A DNA stretch of 64,000 nucleotides. Source: Sordaria brevicollis. Taxonomy: Eukaryota > Ascomycota > Sordariomycetes > Sordariales > Sordariaceae. Location: assembly GCA_033439795.1 (NCBI GenBank), contig JAUTDP010000016.1:884331-948330 (forward strand), written 5' to 3'. This document shows, piece by piece, positions 46,426-56,914 of this stretch (its first letter is position 1; each line of letters starts with the position of its first letter). The notes beneath the pieces were generated by a model. That model had not been told where the DNA came from and did no database searches. It saw nothing but the letters and a program-made list of their open reading frames with translations. A program made the position numbers and the translations under genes.

Positions 46426-46546
46426 GGCTATACCGATTATACATCGCGAGAGCTTCAAAATCCGACCAAAACCAGCAGATTTGGCAGTAAAACCGCGGAG
46501 ATATTCAACTTTTACGATTCACGATGTCTGTTTTGATGTGGTGTTG

Positions 46547-46605
46547 TGTAAAGGGGGGTGCCCGTGCAAAGTGGGGACTGACACCTCGATTTCAACACAC
46601 AGGGG
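46547..46605 (-). repeat. Right terminal inverted repeat (59 bp)
   Basis: Inverted copy of 42146-42204 with one mismatch. It is followed directly by TATCTCAC outside the element. Confidence 0.9.
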
Positions 46606-47671
46606 TATCTCACTGTGTTTTTCAGAGATTAATGTGACAATATTACAACCCAATCAAGACCGGGGATAGAGCAGTCATGGAGGTGAGCGCATGTTTTGCC
46701 GGCGATCCACTAAAACGCCCTGTAACTCCACTATAACTTCAACGATATTACATGGAACGAAACCACTTCCGTTGAAGTTCAAACTCTCATCGCACTACCA
46801 CAGGGAGAGAAAAATATTCGAGGTCTCCTCTAGAAAAATTATTCAGTGTTCATATATGACATCAAGAAGGGAATGTTTCATTTGCTCTTCATAAGCTCTT
46901 GTAAACCTGGAGTGACCGAGTTGTGTTTGTCAATTTCCATGCGGGTCCAGGGGCATGGGAAAAAACCCAAGTACAGGCTACAGTGCTGTTTTCGGTGACA
47001 TGTGGACATTCCTCTTGGGTCATTCTTTCTAGACGCATGACACTTGAATCTCAGGCAATGCTTGAGAAAAGAATATGCACGACATTTGCAGGTTCTCTGG
47101 GGAATATTGAACACTGGTAGAGGTATGCTTCTTGATTTGCTATCAATCTATCAACTTTTGTGTAGGCGAAGAGAAAAGGCAAATTTGTTATAAGTTGTCA
47201 TGAATCTATATAGGTATGTATGTCGTGAGGTCGTGCATGTAATCAGTTATTGTACCTGCAATGAAAGCATCCGAGGACAATCCAGAATGCTTCTGGTATG
47301 TGCTCTTCAAGTGCAAGGGGTGCAACGTAAATACATGCTGGGCAGTTGACAGGTGCTCTGAGAAAACCGCTTGATGTGATGATGAGCCGCGTATCCAATC
47401 TGAGTGGCTTTGACATCATCAAAAGAACCAAAAGCAAAAAAACAAGGAACAACAAAAGAGACACATGCCTATCGAAGCCCGTCTATCCTAGCCACTAATC
47501 GTCGTATCCAAAATAGGTGTATAACCAAGTCTTGAAGCCCGATCCATGACTTGGCAGTATCGACGGAGTCCAACTGTATGTCGAGCTTTTCCTGGGGCGC
47601 CTAGACTTGGACCTTCACCAGTGTGAAGTCATTCCAGTGCTTGACGTCGGGCTTGAGAGCACTCGAATGAC
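46606..47671. other. Intergenic, about 1.07 kb, no gene seen
   Basis: It lies between the transposon right end and the stop of the minus-strand putative DNA-binding gene. Short, random-looking frames only. Confidence 0.5.
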
Positions 47672-48714
47672 TTAGGCACCTCGGGGTCGGCCTCCGTTCC
47701 TTCCGGTGGGCTTCGTGACTCTTGCAGGCGCATGCGATGCCGCTGGACCAGCAGCCGCGGCCGCCTCTCTGGCTCGCTTGCGTCTCAACAAGACGTTTTG
47801 GAAGATTTTCTTTGATTGCCCTCTCAACTCGAGCTCCGCTTCTGCCATCAGACTTTCCAGGTCTCCAAGGCCATCTGAGTCGATCATCCGAGCAATCTCG
47901 TCCTTGAGAACCGGGAGTGCCTTTGGTACCCAGCGGTTGACGCATATCTCGATCGCCTAGAGGAAAACCGGGTGTTAGTATCTTGAAATAATCAGGATAC
48001 TGGGATTTGGCTGTGAAAAGGCCACGGCACGCAAGAGCTGAAGGAAGATAAATGTACTCACGTTGGCAGGGCCGGCGGTTTCCCGCAGCTCCTTGAGTCT
48101 TTTCGTGACGATGTTGTGATTCAGAGGTTCCAACCCCTCTCCGGACGGAAATTCGGCCTCGAGAACTCGGGCAATGTTTTCGTGTGTCTGATTGCTAGCT
48201 TTGAGTAAATCCAGCCTTGCATCCATTTGCGGTGTCCAGCGTTTGGCCTTTTTGCCTCTCCGCTTCTGTTGATCGTTCGGGTTGGTCCTTGGGATCGCGG
48301 GGCCTGCCGAGCTTCCGGGCTGTTGAAGTCCTCCATGCATCATCTGGTTCATGTTCATGGTGTAAGAACCGTATTCCTGGGAGCCGCCGGCCTGGTGAAA
48401 CATTGCTTGTTGATTGAATGAGCCAGACGCGATGTATTGAGCCATGGGCTTGCATTGTCCGTCATCCCAGTGTACCCAAAGTTGGGATCGAACTGCTGAT
48501 CCAGCATTTGACCGGTCGGTGGTACGGATACTGAAAGAGCCTGGAGGTTTTGGCCCGGTTGAGCATGCTGTGGAGGCAAATGACCCAAACCGCTGCGACC
48601 GGGTGCCATAGCAGGCGTGGATGCTGGCATGTTGATCAATTGAGGGTCAATGAAGTCGCTCGGTGCTGTGCGCGGGTGTTGAGAATCGTCCGTGTTATTG
48701 GTGCGGTGGTCCAT
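47672..48714 (-). CDS. Putative DNA-binding (helix-turn-helix/Myb-like) protein, one frameshift
   Basis: Parts: 48714 to about 48449 in one frame (MDHRTNNTDDSQHPRTAPSD, Gln/Pro/Met-rich), about 48445-48062 in a second frame, and exon 47956-47672 after an intron (48061-47957) with GTGAGT donor and TACTAAC branch. The second frame holds a basic patch and helices: KRRGKKAKRWTPQMDARLDL, NQTHENIARVLEAEFPSGEG, NIVTKRLKELRETAGP. The last exon adds AIEICVNRWVPKALPVLKDE, acidic helices and a basic Ala-rich tail. The two first frames join if one C is added to the CCC at 48446-48448 (GGG on the + strand). Otherwise translation could begin at the ATG at 48445 (MAQYIASGSFNQQ). A role as DNA-binding regulator is inferred from composition and predicted helices only. 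Confidence 0.6.
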
Positions 48715-50362
48715 TTTTGAAGCTATGAGACGCTGGCCAGGAATATTCACGATAACAGGCGAGATGCCAAGTTGTCGACGTCGCTCAATGTTGGAAATGA
48801 GGGTTGGAAGACGGTTGATCGAGGCAAACTGAGGATGACTGGCGAGAATTACTCTACTCAGAGTGAAGAAGTTGAACGGAGTCCAATTGGGGCGCAGGGC
48901 GAGGAGTTTTGAAGAAGGGGAATGGAAGAGGAGGAAGTTGGGGAAGAACTCAAGATGGGAAAAAAAGATGAAAACTGGAACGGCAGGCGGACGAGTCGTC
49001 GGGAGCAGCGAGCCTCGTCGTCGACAGTCGGCCCCACCGCCATCGCTAGTCGACGGGAACACCCATCTGACCCATGATGAAGGCATCAATCGTGGCATGA
49101 AGCCATGAACGAGAGTGACAAGAATAGTGACTGGCGCAAAACTGGTCTCGAGCCGGATTGAATCTGGGCGCTGGCGCGAGGACAGGGGAGGAGAAAAATA
49201 TGCCTTGGCAGAATCGATGAAATGGAAAGAGTGTGTACACTCGCGAGTGCCTTTTCTCGGTGAGGGCTGGGGATATTATAGCAGGAGCAGACAGTGTGGG
49301 GATGCGGGGTATCTTCTAAAAAAGATAAGAGCGACTTTCTTTACAAATGATGTTTTATTGGCTTGGGAAAGACTTGCCTTCAGCTGCGTGTCTGATGTGG
49401 CGTTCTCATTTATCGTCCTGGCTGGTCCATTAGCCATTTTCTTCTGCAAAGGCATCATGCAGGCACATGTAGGCTTCATGCCCGGCGTCATGCCAGGCGT
49501 CATGCCAGGCACAGAGCTGGCACGATGCTAAGCAGCGAGCCAGGCATGATGCGAGGCGTGAAGCCAGGAACCATGCCAGAACGGTGCCGAACTCCTAAAG
49601 TCTTTGGACCTTCCCTTTGTGTTTGTGGCAAGGAGGAAGAGCACTTGACACAAGGACTCCCGACGACATGGCCAGCGGGAAGCAGTAGCTTTCTTCCAAT
49701 CTGTCCAGTTCGGCAGCTGAGTGATCTGGACCAGGTCGTTGAGCCGCCAATCAGACATGTGAAGGACAACGTCGTTTCATAGTAGTCTCCTGAGCCGGAA
49801 TCATGGAGTGGATAGCCAGAGACGGGATGACGGTAATTGGGGTTGACTTTGGGCGTCAAGCCAAATCAATCTCATGGAAATAATGCGGGATGTTTCAGCA
49901 GGAGGGAAAAGGAAGGGATGATTTTACCTTTTCTAGTTACACAATCATCTAGGTGGCTGACGCTTTGTGTAATGCAGCCCGAGAGCTACCAGGTATGGTA
50001 ACCCACCATAGATAGGTGTCTTTTTTCGGTTTGGGCAAGCTGATCGTAAGTCGGTAGCAACTCACCATGGAAGGAAGCCCTGAGCCGCATTCAGTCAGAC
50101 GGACAGTCAAGCTGTCATTGACCTAGCATGCCTTTGCATACCGGCCATGAGGCTGTTATTCTTGGTATGCACCATCCACTTTCATTCGCCACATTTGCAC
50201 AAGGCGTCAGACTCTTGGAGTATCCAGACGTGTCCAATATAAATATGAACCAAACTGTCCAACATTTCCAGTCTTGTTCCTTTCGAAAGCTTCAAACTCA
50301 CTTTCAGTCTGTGAACACAACACGGCATTCTTTCTCATCTCACATGCGCAGCAGTCTTCGCC
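48715..50362. promoter_or_regulatory. Divergent upstream region with palindromic 12-mers
   Basis: It separates the minus-strand gene starting at 48714 from the + strand gene at 50363 and should hold both promoters. A long frame upstream of 48714 on the minus strand has an unconvincing composition and is taken as leader. Repeats in 49451-49580 are listed separately. No other gene was recognised. Confidence 0.45.
49451..49580. repeat. Cluster of imperfect palindromic 12-mers (GGCNTCATGCCN)
   Basis: The units GGCTTCATGCCC, GGCGTCATGCCA and GGCGTCATGCCA follow each other directly at 49472-49507. A related unit lies just before them (GGCATCATGCAG at 49451), and inverted or variant copies follow (GGCATGATGC at 49543, GGCGTGAAGCC at 49555, ACCATGCCA at 49570). 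Further related words occur near 49095 and 49853. Each unit is itself near-palindromic, so the cluster could pair within or between units. Confidence 0.55.
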
Positions 50363-50912
50363 ATGTCCAGCCAGTCGAATCCGAGCCACCATTCCAACGC
50401 TCAGGCGAGGGTACATCAAGCCGGTTGGATAACACCTTCCCATCAGAGCCAGACATCACAGTTCGGCCTTCACTCTCCTCACAGCACTCCCCAACTGTGC
50501 TACGAGGAATCAAACAGACAGGACCGTGAGCCGGAAACATCAAGAACGACGCATGAAGAGCTACATCCAGAGAACCTGATGTACCTCGCGGAGGAGCACG
50601 AACTCGACAGCTTCGATATGGAGCAACGAAATCACAACGGACTCGTCATCCAAGCACAAACATCCCAGACAGTGTCTGGAAAAGTATCTTCAAACAGGTT
50701 AGCACATCCACGTCTACAACCTTCTCAGCACATTGGGGTTAGTGCTAACATCTCTACTTCATACGCAACAGATACTAGAAAAGGCCATGAACAACGTATC
50801 AGACCAGCTGATGGCACTCCTGGAGGAAGAACTCGACAATATGGAGGACGAGATCGAGGATATGGATATGGAGTTGATGCCCCTGGGTACGCAAAGGGAC
50901 AGTAAGCTATAG
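50363..50912 (+). CDS. Hypothetical small protein with acidic coiled-coil end
   Basis: Two exons, 50363-50683 and 50772-50912, predicted 153 aa. The intron has a GTATCT donor, a GTGCTAAC branch site and an ACAG acceptor, and both edges fall on codon boundaries. Exon 1 is Ser/Gln/His-rich (MSSQSNPSHHSNAQARVHQA) with an acidic helix (EHELDSFDMEQRNHNG). Exon 2 is a strongly acidic helix with heptad-like leucines and methionines: KAMNNVSDQLMALLEEELDN, then MEDEIEDMDMELMPLG. Reading through without splicing gives a poor Gly/Arg-rich end, so the spliced form is preferred. I do not recognise the family. A coiled-coil partner or transcription-activating surface is possible, but there is no direct evidence. 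Confidence 0.55.
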
Positions 50913-51763
50913 TGTGGGATATTCCATGAAACGGGGATGGAAATGGATGGACGGGCCAGAAGAATTGGCAATGAGATTGTATTCGTCGTTGAACGGAGGT
51001 CGGTTGGTTCTTGGAAGGGCTGATGGGAATCATGGGATGTTGTCGTTGCATTTGGGGATTTGAACAAGTCGATAGAAGGGCCTGGCGGCTAGGTACGCCA
51101 TTTTGCTTGTTGACGATGGGACAAAGTCCGATGGCAGGAGTGCCGACTGAGGTTGCGTCGGCCACCTTCAGGAAGTTCAAGATACATGGGTTCCCCCGCA
51201 GTGCTCGAATTTGCTAGAATTGAGGCAATCGCAAAGTGTACTACTTACAATTCTTCTCGCGATTATTGCATGCATATGCAAGTTCGGCTCAACTGAACCA
51301 CTGTCCAGTGTATTTCCTTGCCGCGAGACTGACAGCTAAGGTGGGCAAGTGCAATCATGCAGTGCATTGCAGTGGTCGTGGATAAGAAAAGGCTGGGTTC
51401 GCGGCAGATTCAATCTTTCCTTCAACCGACCCCATCGCTCTTCTTTGCATGAGACACTCTTGGACTGGGAAGACCCATCGTGCGCCCTGCAGTGGTCAAA
51501 TGGTCACCGCGCGGCCGTCATGGCATGCTCTTGCCCTCTTCCCTTTATCGTTCTTTCCGTGGTGTCTTTCGAAAATGCTCAAGCTCTTGAGGGAATGAGG
51601 GTCCTCTGCTTGAACCTGTCGGCACCGACCATACCACGGACAAGAACATATAAGGATACCCCGGCGCAAGCAGTTTTCTGTTCAGTCTTATCTTTTCTCC
51701 TTCATCATCAATTATCTTTTCCAAGCATTGTTATCACCAACACCACGTATCACAACCAACAAG
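50913..51763. other. Intergenic, 0.85 kb, no gene seen
   Basis: It contains the 3' flank of the gene ending at 50912 and the promoter of the secreted-protein gene at 51764. The leader just upstream is T/C- then A/C-rich. Confidence 0.5.
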
Positions 51764-52782
51764 ATGCTCACCACCCAGGCACTCCCATCATCCTTGCCGT
51801 ATTCGGCACCAACGTCATCCCCGGCGTCTCTGCTCTCCCTGGTACGGGCTTCTTGCGTCGAAGTGCCGCCGACGATAGCACCGACACCACCAAGCTGGTC
51901 GACAACGGTCCCTACGTCGTCTCGGTTCCCGACGGCCTCCGCATCCTCGAGCTCTTCCACACCGAGTTTCCCAAGAATCGTAATGACACCAAAGATGGTT
52001 CATACCTGGGTACCGTCGTCTAGTGAGTTATCTCCCACACTGATATTCCCTTCCCATCCCAAACACTTTGCTCTCAGGTAACCGTGCATACAGAACCAGC
52101 TGCCACAACCAAAGATCCATGCTGACAATTCCTTCAACAGGTACGCCGATGATCCCGCTCATTTCACTCCCAGCCACGCTGCCGCTCCTATAGGAGCTTG
52201 GCACCCAGCGTCGGCGAACATCGATGCTCCAACCGCTACGACTACCCTGCTTCGGCCGAAGTATGCAAGGTCCTGCTTGAAGACATCCTTGGAGGGTTGT
52301 ATCGCGGTGCTGTCATTCCCGAGGACAAGATCGGCAAGGACCATCAGAAGGTCAACGCTATTTCCGTGCCTGAGCCCACCTCGGCGGAACGGACACCCAC
52401 CAATGTGCCAATCTCGACGAAGACCATTTCCATCCCTCTTAATATCCCACCGCTGCCGTACCCTTTCCTTCTATTCCGGCCAGCCACCCCGCCAGGTCCC
52501 TTTCTTTCCCTACGGCCCTCGCTCTGTTTGCCTTTCTGTTCCGTCGACACAAAAGCAATGCTGCATCACCTGGGCCGACAACCTGCGCCACCTGGATGGC
52601 AATGCAACCAGCGTCGTTGAAGGCCTTCCCCATTACTTTTTCGAGACGGGCAAGAAGGTTTGGACAACTGTGCGCTTGGAGAGTATGTGTACGGAAAGGT
52701 GCAGGATACCAGGATTGGACAGGATTGCACTACGCAGTGCATCAGTGGCGATCTCCGAAGCGGGTGCTGGAGGGAGGCTTGA
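51764..52782 (+). pseudogene. Broken gene for a secreted cysteine-containing protein of unknown function
   Basis: Coding-like pieces follow each other in changing frames. From the ATG at 51764, the start MLTTQALP shifts at 51784-51786 (CCC) into IILAVFGTNVIPGVSALPGT, a good signal peptide, and on to RILELFHTEFPKNRND. A GTGAGT donor at 52023 and a CAG acceptor at 52140 suggest an intron, but the simple join creates a TAG. Then come YADDPAHFTPSH and, after a CCC shift near 52205, RCSNRYDYPASAEVCKVLLE. After about 52440 the frame changes again to QCCITWADNLRHLDGNATSV, then near 52680 to DCTTQCISGDLRSGCW and a stop at 52780-52782. The end pattern resembles a group of small secreted ascomycete proteins of unknown role. 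At least four or five frame breaks point to a pseudogene, or to local sequence errors. Confidence 0.55.
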
Positions 52783-53093
52783 TTTGGCGGATTGTGTCGT
52801 TTTGAGCTTGACAGAATGTGGACATCGGAATGTTAAATGGTGAACATGACACGAGAACCCGTTGACAGTATCGAGGAGTTGAGGACGACTGTACTGGTAA
52901 TCCTAATGAGCTTGGATGGTAGCAAACTTGTGTAGTATTGGTAATAAGCATTACATTATGACTATGTTCGTATGCAGTGGTGATACTTCTCTATGGGGGA
53001 ACCAGTGCTGTCTATTGCCGCAGTCCATCTCTCCCAAGACTTGGACATGATACCACCCAGGGCATCCATGTCTCAGCAACTCTCCACTCCCCC
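52783..53093. other. Convergent gap between two broken genes
   Basis: About 310 bases between the stop of the secreted-protein pseudogene and the likely end of the amylase pseudogene. Nothing else was recognised. Confidence 0.4.
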
Positions 53094-55140
53094 CTAATCG
53101 GATCCTGTCATGGCCAAATACTCTGCAAGCTGCTCCCCTCGCAGAAACCATCCAGTCCTCCGGTTCCTCCTCCGCTGCCGCACCCCTCTGGCTCTCATAC
53201 ACCTGCTCCTGCTGCCTCTTGTTGAAACCGTACACGTCGGTGTCCCTGTCATCTAGTCAGTCATCAATCACGCAATTCCAATCTCCCAAAGAAACACTTA
53301 CAGCTCAAAGGCATCAACCCCCTCCCGTCCCTCAGCCTCCTTATTAACCCACACAGCCACACTCCTGGCCGCAACAGGAAACACACCCCATCCTTCCTCA
53401 TCAATAACCACCTCACCGGGAACAAACTTGAGCAAATCCGTCCAACACTCGCCCGCGTGCTCCACACCGACATACATCCTCTTACTAGCATGTTCCCACC
53501 AATTCGCCATAACAACCGCCACCCCCGCCCCTCCACCCTGGGAATAATGACCCGTCCTCGTAAACCCGACGCAATGCGGATGATCAAAGTAATCATGCTG
53601 CGTTCCATAAGCCCATAACCTCCTCGCCAGCATTAATTTGGGCAGGACCTGCCCGCCGCAGATGGGTGGTTTCCCAGTTTTGTGGGTCTGGCAAGGGGGT
53701 GTCGTTTGTGTGCAGGAGTCTTCGGAGTCGGGGTGGTGTGGGTGTGGTGCCGTAGGAGCCGTAGAGATCGGACCAGAAGACGCAGGGGAGGCCGGCGTTG
53801 GCGCGGAGGAGGATTAAAGAGTAGGCGAGGGGAGGAAAAAGGGGGCGATGGGGGTGGAGAGGGGTTGGTTGGGTTGGGTGTCGTGGTTGGTGATGAAGGA
53901 GATGGTGTTGTGGGGGACCAGAGGCATAAAGAGTCGGAGAAGATGGTGCGGAGGTCGGTGGATGGTGAACCGTAGGGGAGGGTGGTGGGGGGATATTGGT
54001 GGAGGGGGAGGGGGTGGGGGTGGATGACAAAAGGTTTTCGGAGGCCATAGAGATGCGGGAGAAATTGGAGACTAGTTGGACGTCGAATAAATAGAGGCGG
54101 TGGTGCATATATTCTATGTAGCGAGAGAGGAATTCGCTGTCTTCGCGCCAGTATTCGCCTACTATGAACCATTGCTTCTCGGGGGATCCGTCTGGCGCGG
54201 AAGATGGATAAGGGGGCAGACGTTGCGGTCGATGTGTCCCAGCAGTTCGCGGACGAAGCTGAAGCTGTAATGTTTGATAGCGTCCAGACGGAGACCGCCC
54301 AGTTGGGGGAGTTGGGTCTTTTAACCACCACGTCCAGTGGAAGATATCCCGCTTTACTTCCGGGTGGGAGTGGTCGATGTCGGCAAACATTAGGTAGTCG
54401 TAGTTACCGTTTTCTTCGTCTACGTCCGCGGACCATTCTTTCCCCTCGAATTTGAAAATGGCGTTTTCCTTGCGCAGATCGTCGTAGTCGATTCCCTTGA
54501 AGTGGCGGGCTGACCAGCGGAGGGGGGAGTAGAGGCCTTGACGACCGGGGAAGTCGTAACCGGTCCAGGCTTCGATTTCGGATGGCTCCTCGTCCAAGAC
54601 GATGTTGCGGTCCTTGGGGTCGACGCGCCGGGCGAGGACGGGCTTCTTTGAAGTCGGCGGCGGCTTTGTGGTTGAGGACTGCGTCGAAGAGCACGCTCAC
54701 ACCGTATTGAACGCCGAGGGCGACGAGTTGTTGGAGTTCGGATTTGGAACCCCATTTTGTTTTGCGAGAGCCCTTTTGGTCGAATTCGCCGAGGTCGTAG
54801 AGGTCGTAGATGTCGTAGCCGTTTCCGGTCTTCCACGAGGCTTTGCAGGCGGGGGGATCCAGAGTTGGGTGATGCCGAGTTGGGCGAGGGTGGGGATGAT
54901 TTTGGTGAGGCGGGTCCAGTGTTGGAAGTCGGGGGGGATGTACCATTCGAATCCTTGGATCATGGTCTGGTTGGGCGGACATGGGGAGTCGGGTGGGTAG
55001 GGGGTGTATGTGGAGGGAAGCTCGGAGGCGGGACGGCGGTGGCGGAGAGGACGGAGTTGGGAGGATGTGCCCCCGTATGGAGGAGGGGGTTCCAGCGTAG
55101 GGCTGGGGTGGGAGGGAGTGAGACCGAGGAAGGCGCTCAT
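53094..55140 (-). pseudogene. Alpha-amylase (GH13) gene with multiple frameshifts
   Basis: GH13 motifs lie in order on the minus strand but in changing frames. From the ATG at 55140: TMIQGFEWYIPPDFQHWTRL and LGITQLWIPP, a break in a C-run at 54851-54856, then GNGYDIYDLYDLGEFDQKG and VSVLFDAVLNHKAA (region I). A break near 54645 leads to EAWTGYDFPGRQGLYSPLRW. Another, near the T-run 54319-54322, leads to GGLRLDAIKHYSFSFVRELL (region II, nucleophile Asp). Another leads to FIVGEYWREDSEFL (region III, catalytic Glu). After further breaks come ISFITNHDTQ (region IV) and RANAGLPCVFWSDLYG, then LARRLWAYGTQHDYFDHPHC. A GTAAGT donor at about 53300 and a final exon (DTDVYGFNKRQQEQVYE) end near 53094. 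No signal peptide is visible, so the ancestor was probably intracellular. The catalytic residues survive, but no single frame encodes them. Confidence 0.8.
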
Positions 55141-56914
55141 TTTGTTGAGTGTGTTTGGCGTGGTGAGAGATGGGATGCCGTGGTTATGGAGGCCGTAGCT
55201 GGGGATGAAGAAGATGAAGATGGGATGAGATGTTTATAGACATTGTAGACATTCAGGTGGATACGATGGAAGGAGTCCGAAAGTGTCATGAGATAGACAG
55301 GGGCTGACCGCTTCCCACTGCCATGGAGCCGTGGAGGTTGAGAGTGGAAATGGCGGTGCCGGGATGAGGTGAGACGATCGGAAATCTGGGGATTTGTCTG
55401 ACAGAAATATGGGTTCCGGTCTTGTTTCAAGCTGGTTTGGTTGTCGTTCCTGGAAGTGTGGTGATCCATGTTGGTGATCTTTGTCACCTGGTAATCCTAA
55501 CTTCGGGGTAACCCTGAAGCTATTTTCAGCTTTTCTTTTGCCATCTTTTCCCTTTTGTTCCCCTTCATCCCCTCCCGCCAGACGTCAAAAGTTACCCAAT
55601 ATTCTGTCCATCGGATCTCTGCCGAGCCTCCCACGCAGTTCACGCCAGTCATCTCCCGGGAGCCTTCGTATTGGCGGTCTCCACGCCCCCAACCCCTTGC
55701 CCCCGGGTTCCATCGATATCACTGAAAATAGCGGCCATTGGTTGTTTTCAGGTTCCAATCAGCCGCTAGAACCGTCACTGGGATATTCGCTGCAACGGCA
55801 GAACGGCTTGTAGCCCCACCGGTCCCTGAAGATCGACCGCCCTTCTCTGTGTTCTTGGACGCTTCTTCGACGACGACAAGACCTTCCAAGAACCACACCG
55901 AAAGTCGCAATTCGCATGTGATGATCGATTTTGTTCCATGCCAAGATCGGAGAATACGAGGTTCGGAGAAAACGGAAGATGTGCGACGGTGTCCGACGGG
56001 CCGAGGGGTGCCGGTGACGGAACGGGCGGCTTGAAAATCAGTGTCGGACGGTCAGCTAACCTTGTGGCTTTTTTGGCGACGTCGTGGGGTGCATTGTGTG
56101 CTAACGGTTGCGCATGGCGGGGGTTGCAACGGTCGAGGAGGCGCAAGATGTTGAGAAATGCGGCTGTTCGATCGAGATTGATTGAAAACACAATTGGAAT
56201 CGAATGTGTTCGAGAATCCGACGCGCTGACGCAACAGTGGTCGGGCCGGCACAGAAGACCGCGCGCTCGGGCTGGTCAATTCGGCCGGTCGCCGGTCGGT
56301 GCAGTGTGCAGTGTGTAGCGCATTCGGTGGGAATTATTAGTGCATTGCATCAAAAGTTGGAAGATGAATGCACAATCAACAGGAATCGAGTGCAATGAAA
56401 GGTGGCTCCATACTTGAATATGACGTCCCAGACTTATATTTCAAACCCAATAATTGGACAGCCATCCTTGGATAAGAATCTTAAAATTCTTTTGTCAAGG
56501 GAATCTCAATTCTCCTGTTTCACTAACCAGGATCTGTAACCTTTCTCTAGGCGTAGCACTAGCACTTATATACCCCACTCTATCCCAATTGAGGATACAT
56601 GAGACATAGCACTACCCTACTACAATCATCACATTAAAACGGTGGAAGGACAATTCCTATAACGTGACACATATATCACAAAATTTCAATCCGTATATTG
56701 AATTTCATTAAATTAACATAACCTCCTCTTTCCGAACTTTTCCTTCCCAACGCCTCGAACGCCGCCGCTATCAACGACATGACCAGATAGATGAGTTGAT
56801 GACCCAAACCCTAAAATCGACAACGCCTTGAAACCCATACATGAACATCATAAAGAACATCAATCATAACCACCCCCTCTCCTCCTCTCCCACCACCCTC
56901 CTTCACAATCATCC
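55141..56914. other. Intergenic, about 1.8 kb, no gene seen
   Basis: Upstream region of the amylase pseudogene and 3' flank of the Ccc1-type gene. The part 56400-56780 is noticeably AT-richer than its surroundings. No coding or RNA gene was recognised. Confidence 0.5.

Larger units (their letters stand above)
42146..46605. mobile_element. 4.46-kb TIR transposon with Tc1/mariner-IS630-type transposase and a large companion gene
   Basis: Near-perfect terminal inverted repeats of 59 bp bound the element: 42146-42204 and 46547-46605, with one mismatch. Inside are two convergent genes, each starting close to its own repeat: a + strand gene from 42312 (unknown function, several introns) and a minus-strand transposase from 46425. 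Their ends are about 200 bases apart. The right flank begins with TA, the usual Tc1/mariner target, but the left flank (CTTTTCC) does not show the matching TA, so no target duplication can be confirmed. The sequence is not AT-rich or full of stops, so it has not been heavily damaged by repeat-induced point mutation. Confidence 0.88.

Noticed and set aside
48487..48497. GTTCGATCC-like tRNA B-box on the minus strand
   Set aside because: It lies within coding sequence of the DNA-binding gene, and no matching A-box or cloverleaf arms could be built.
48715..49098. In-frame upstream extension of the DNA-binding gene
   Set aside because: The composition changes sharply to Phe/Leu/Ser and Arg-rich; the ATG at 48714 begins the plausible protein, so the upstream part is taken as leader.
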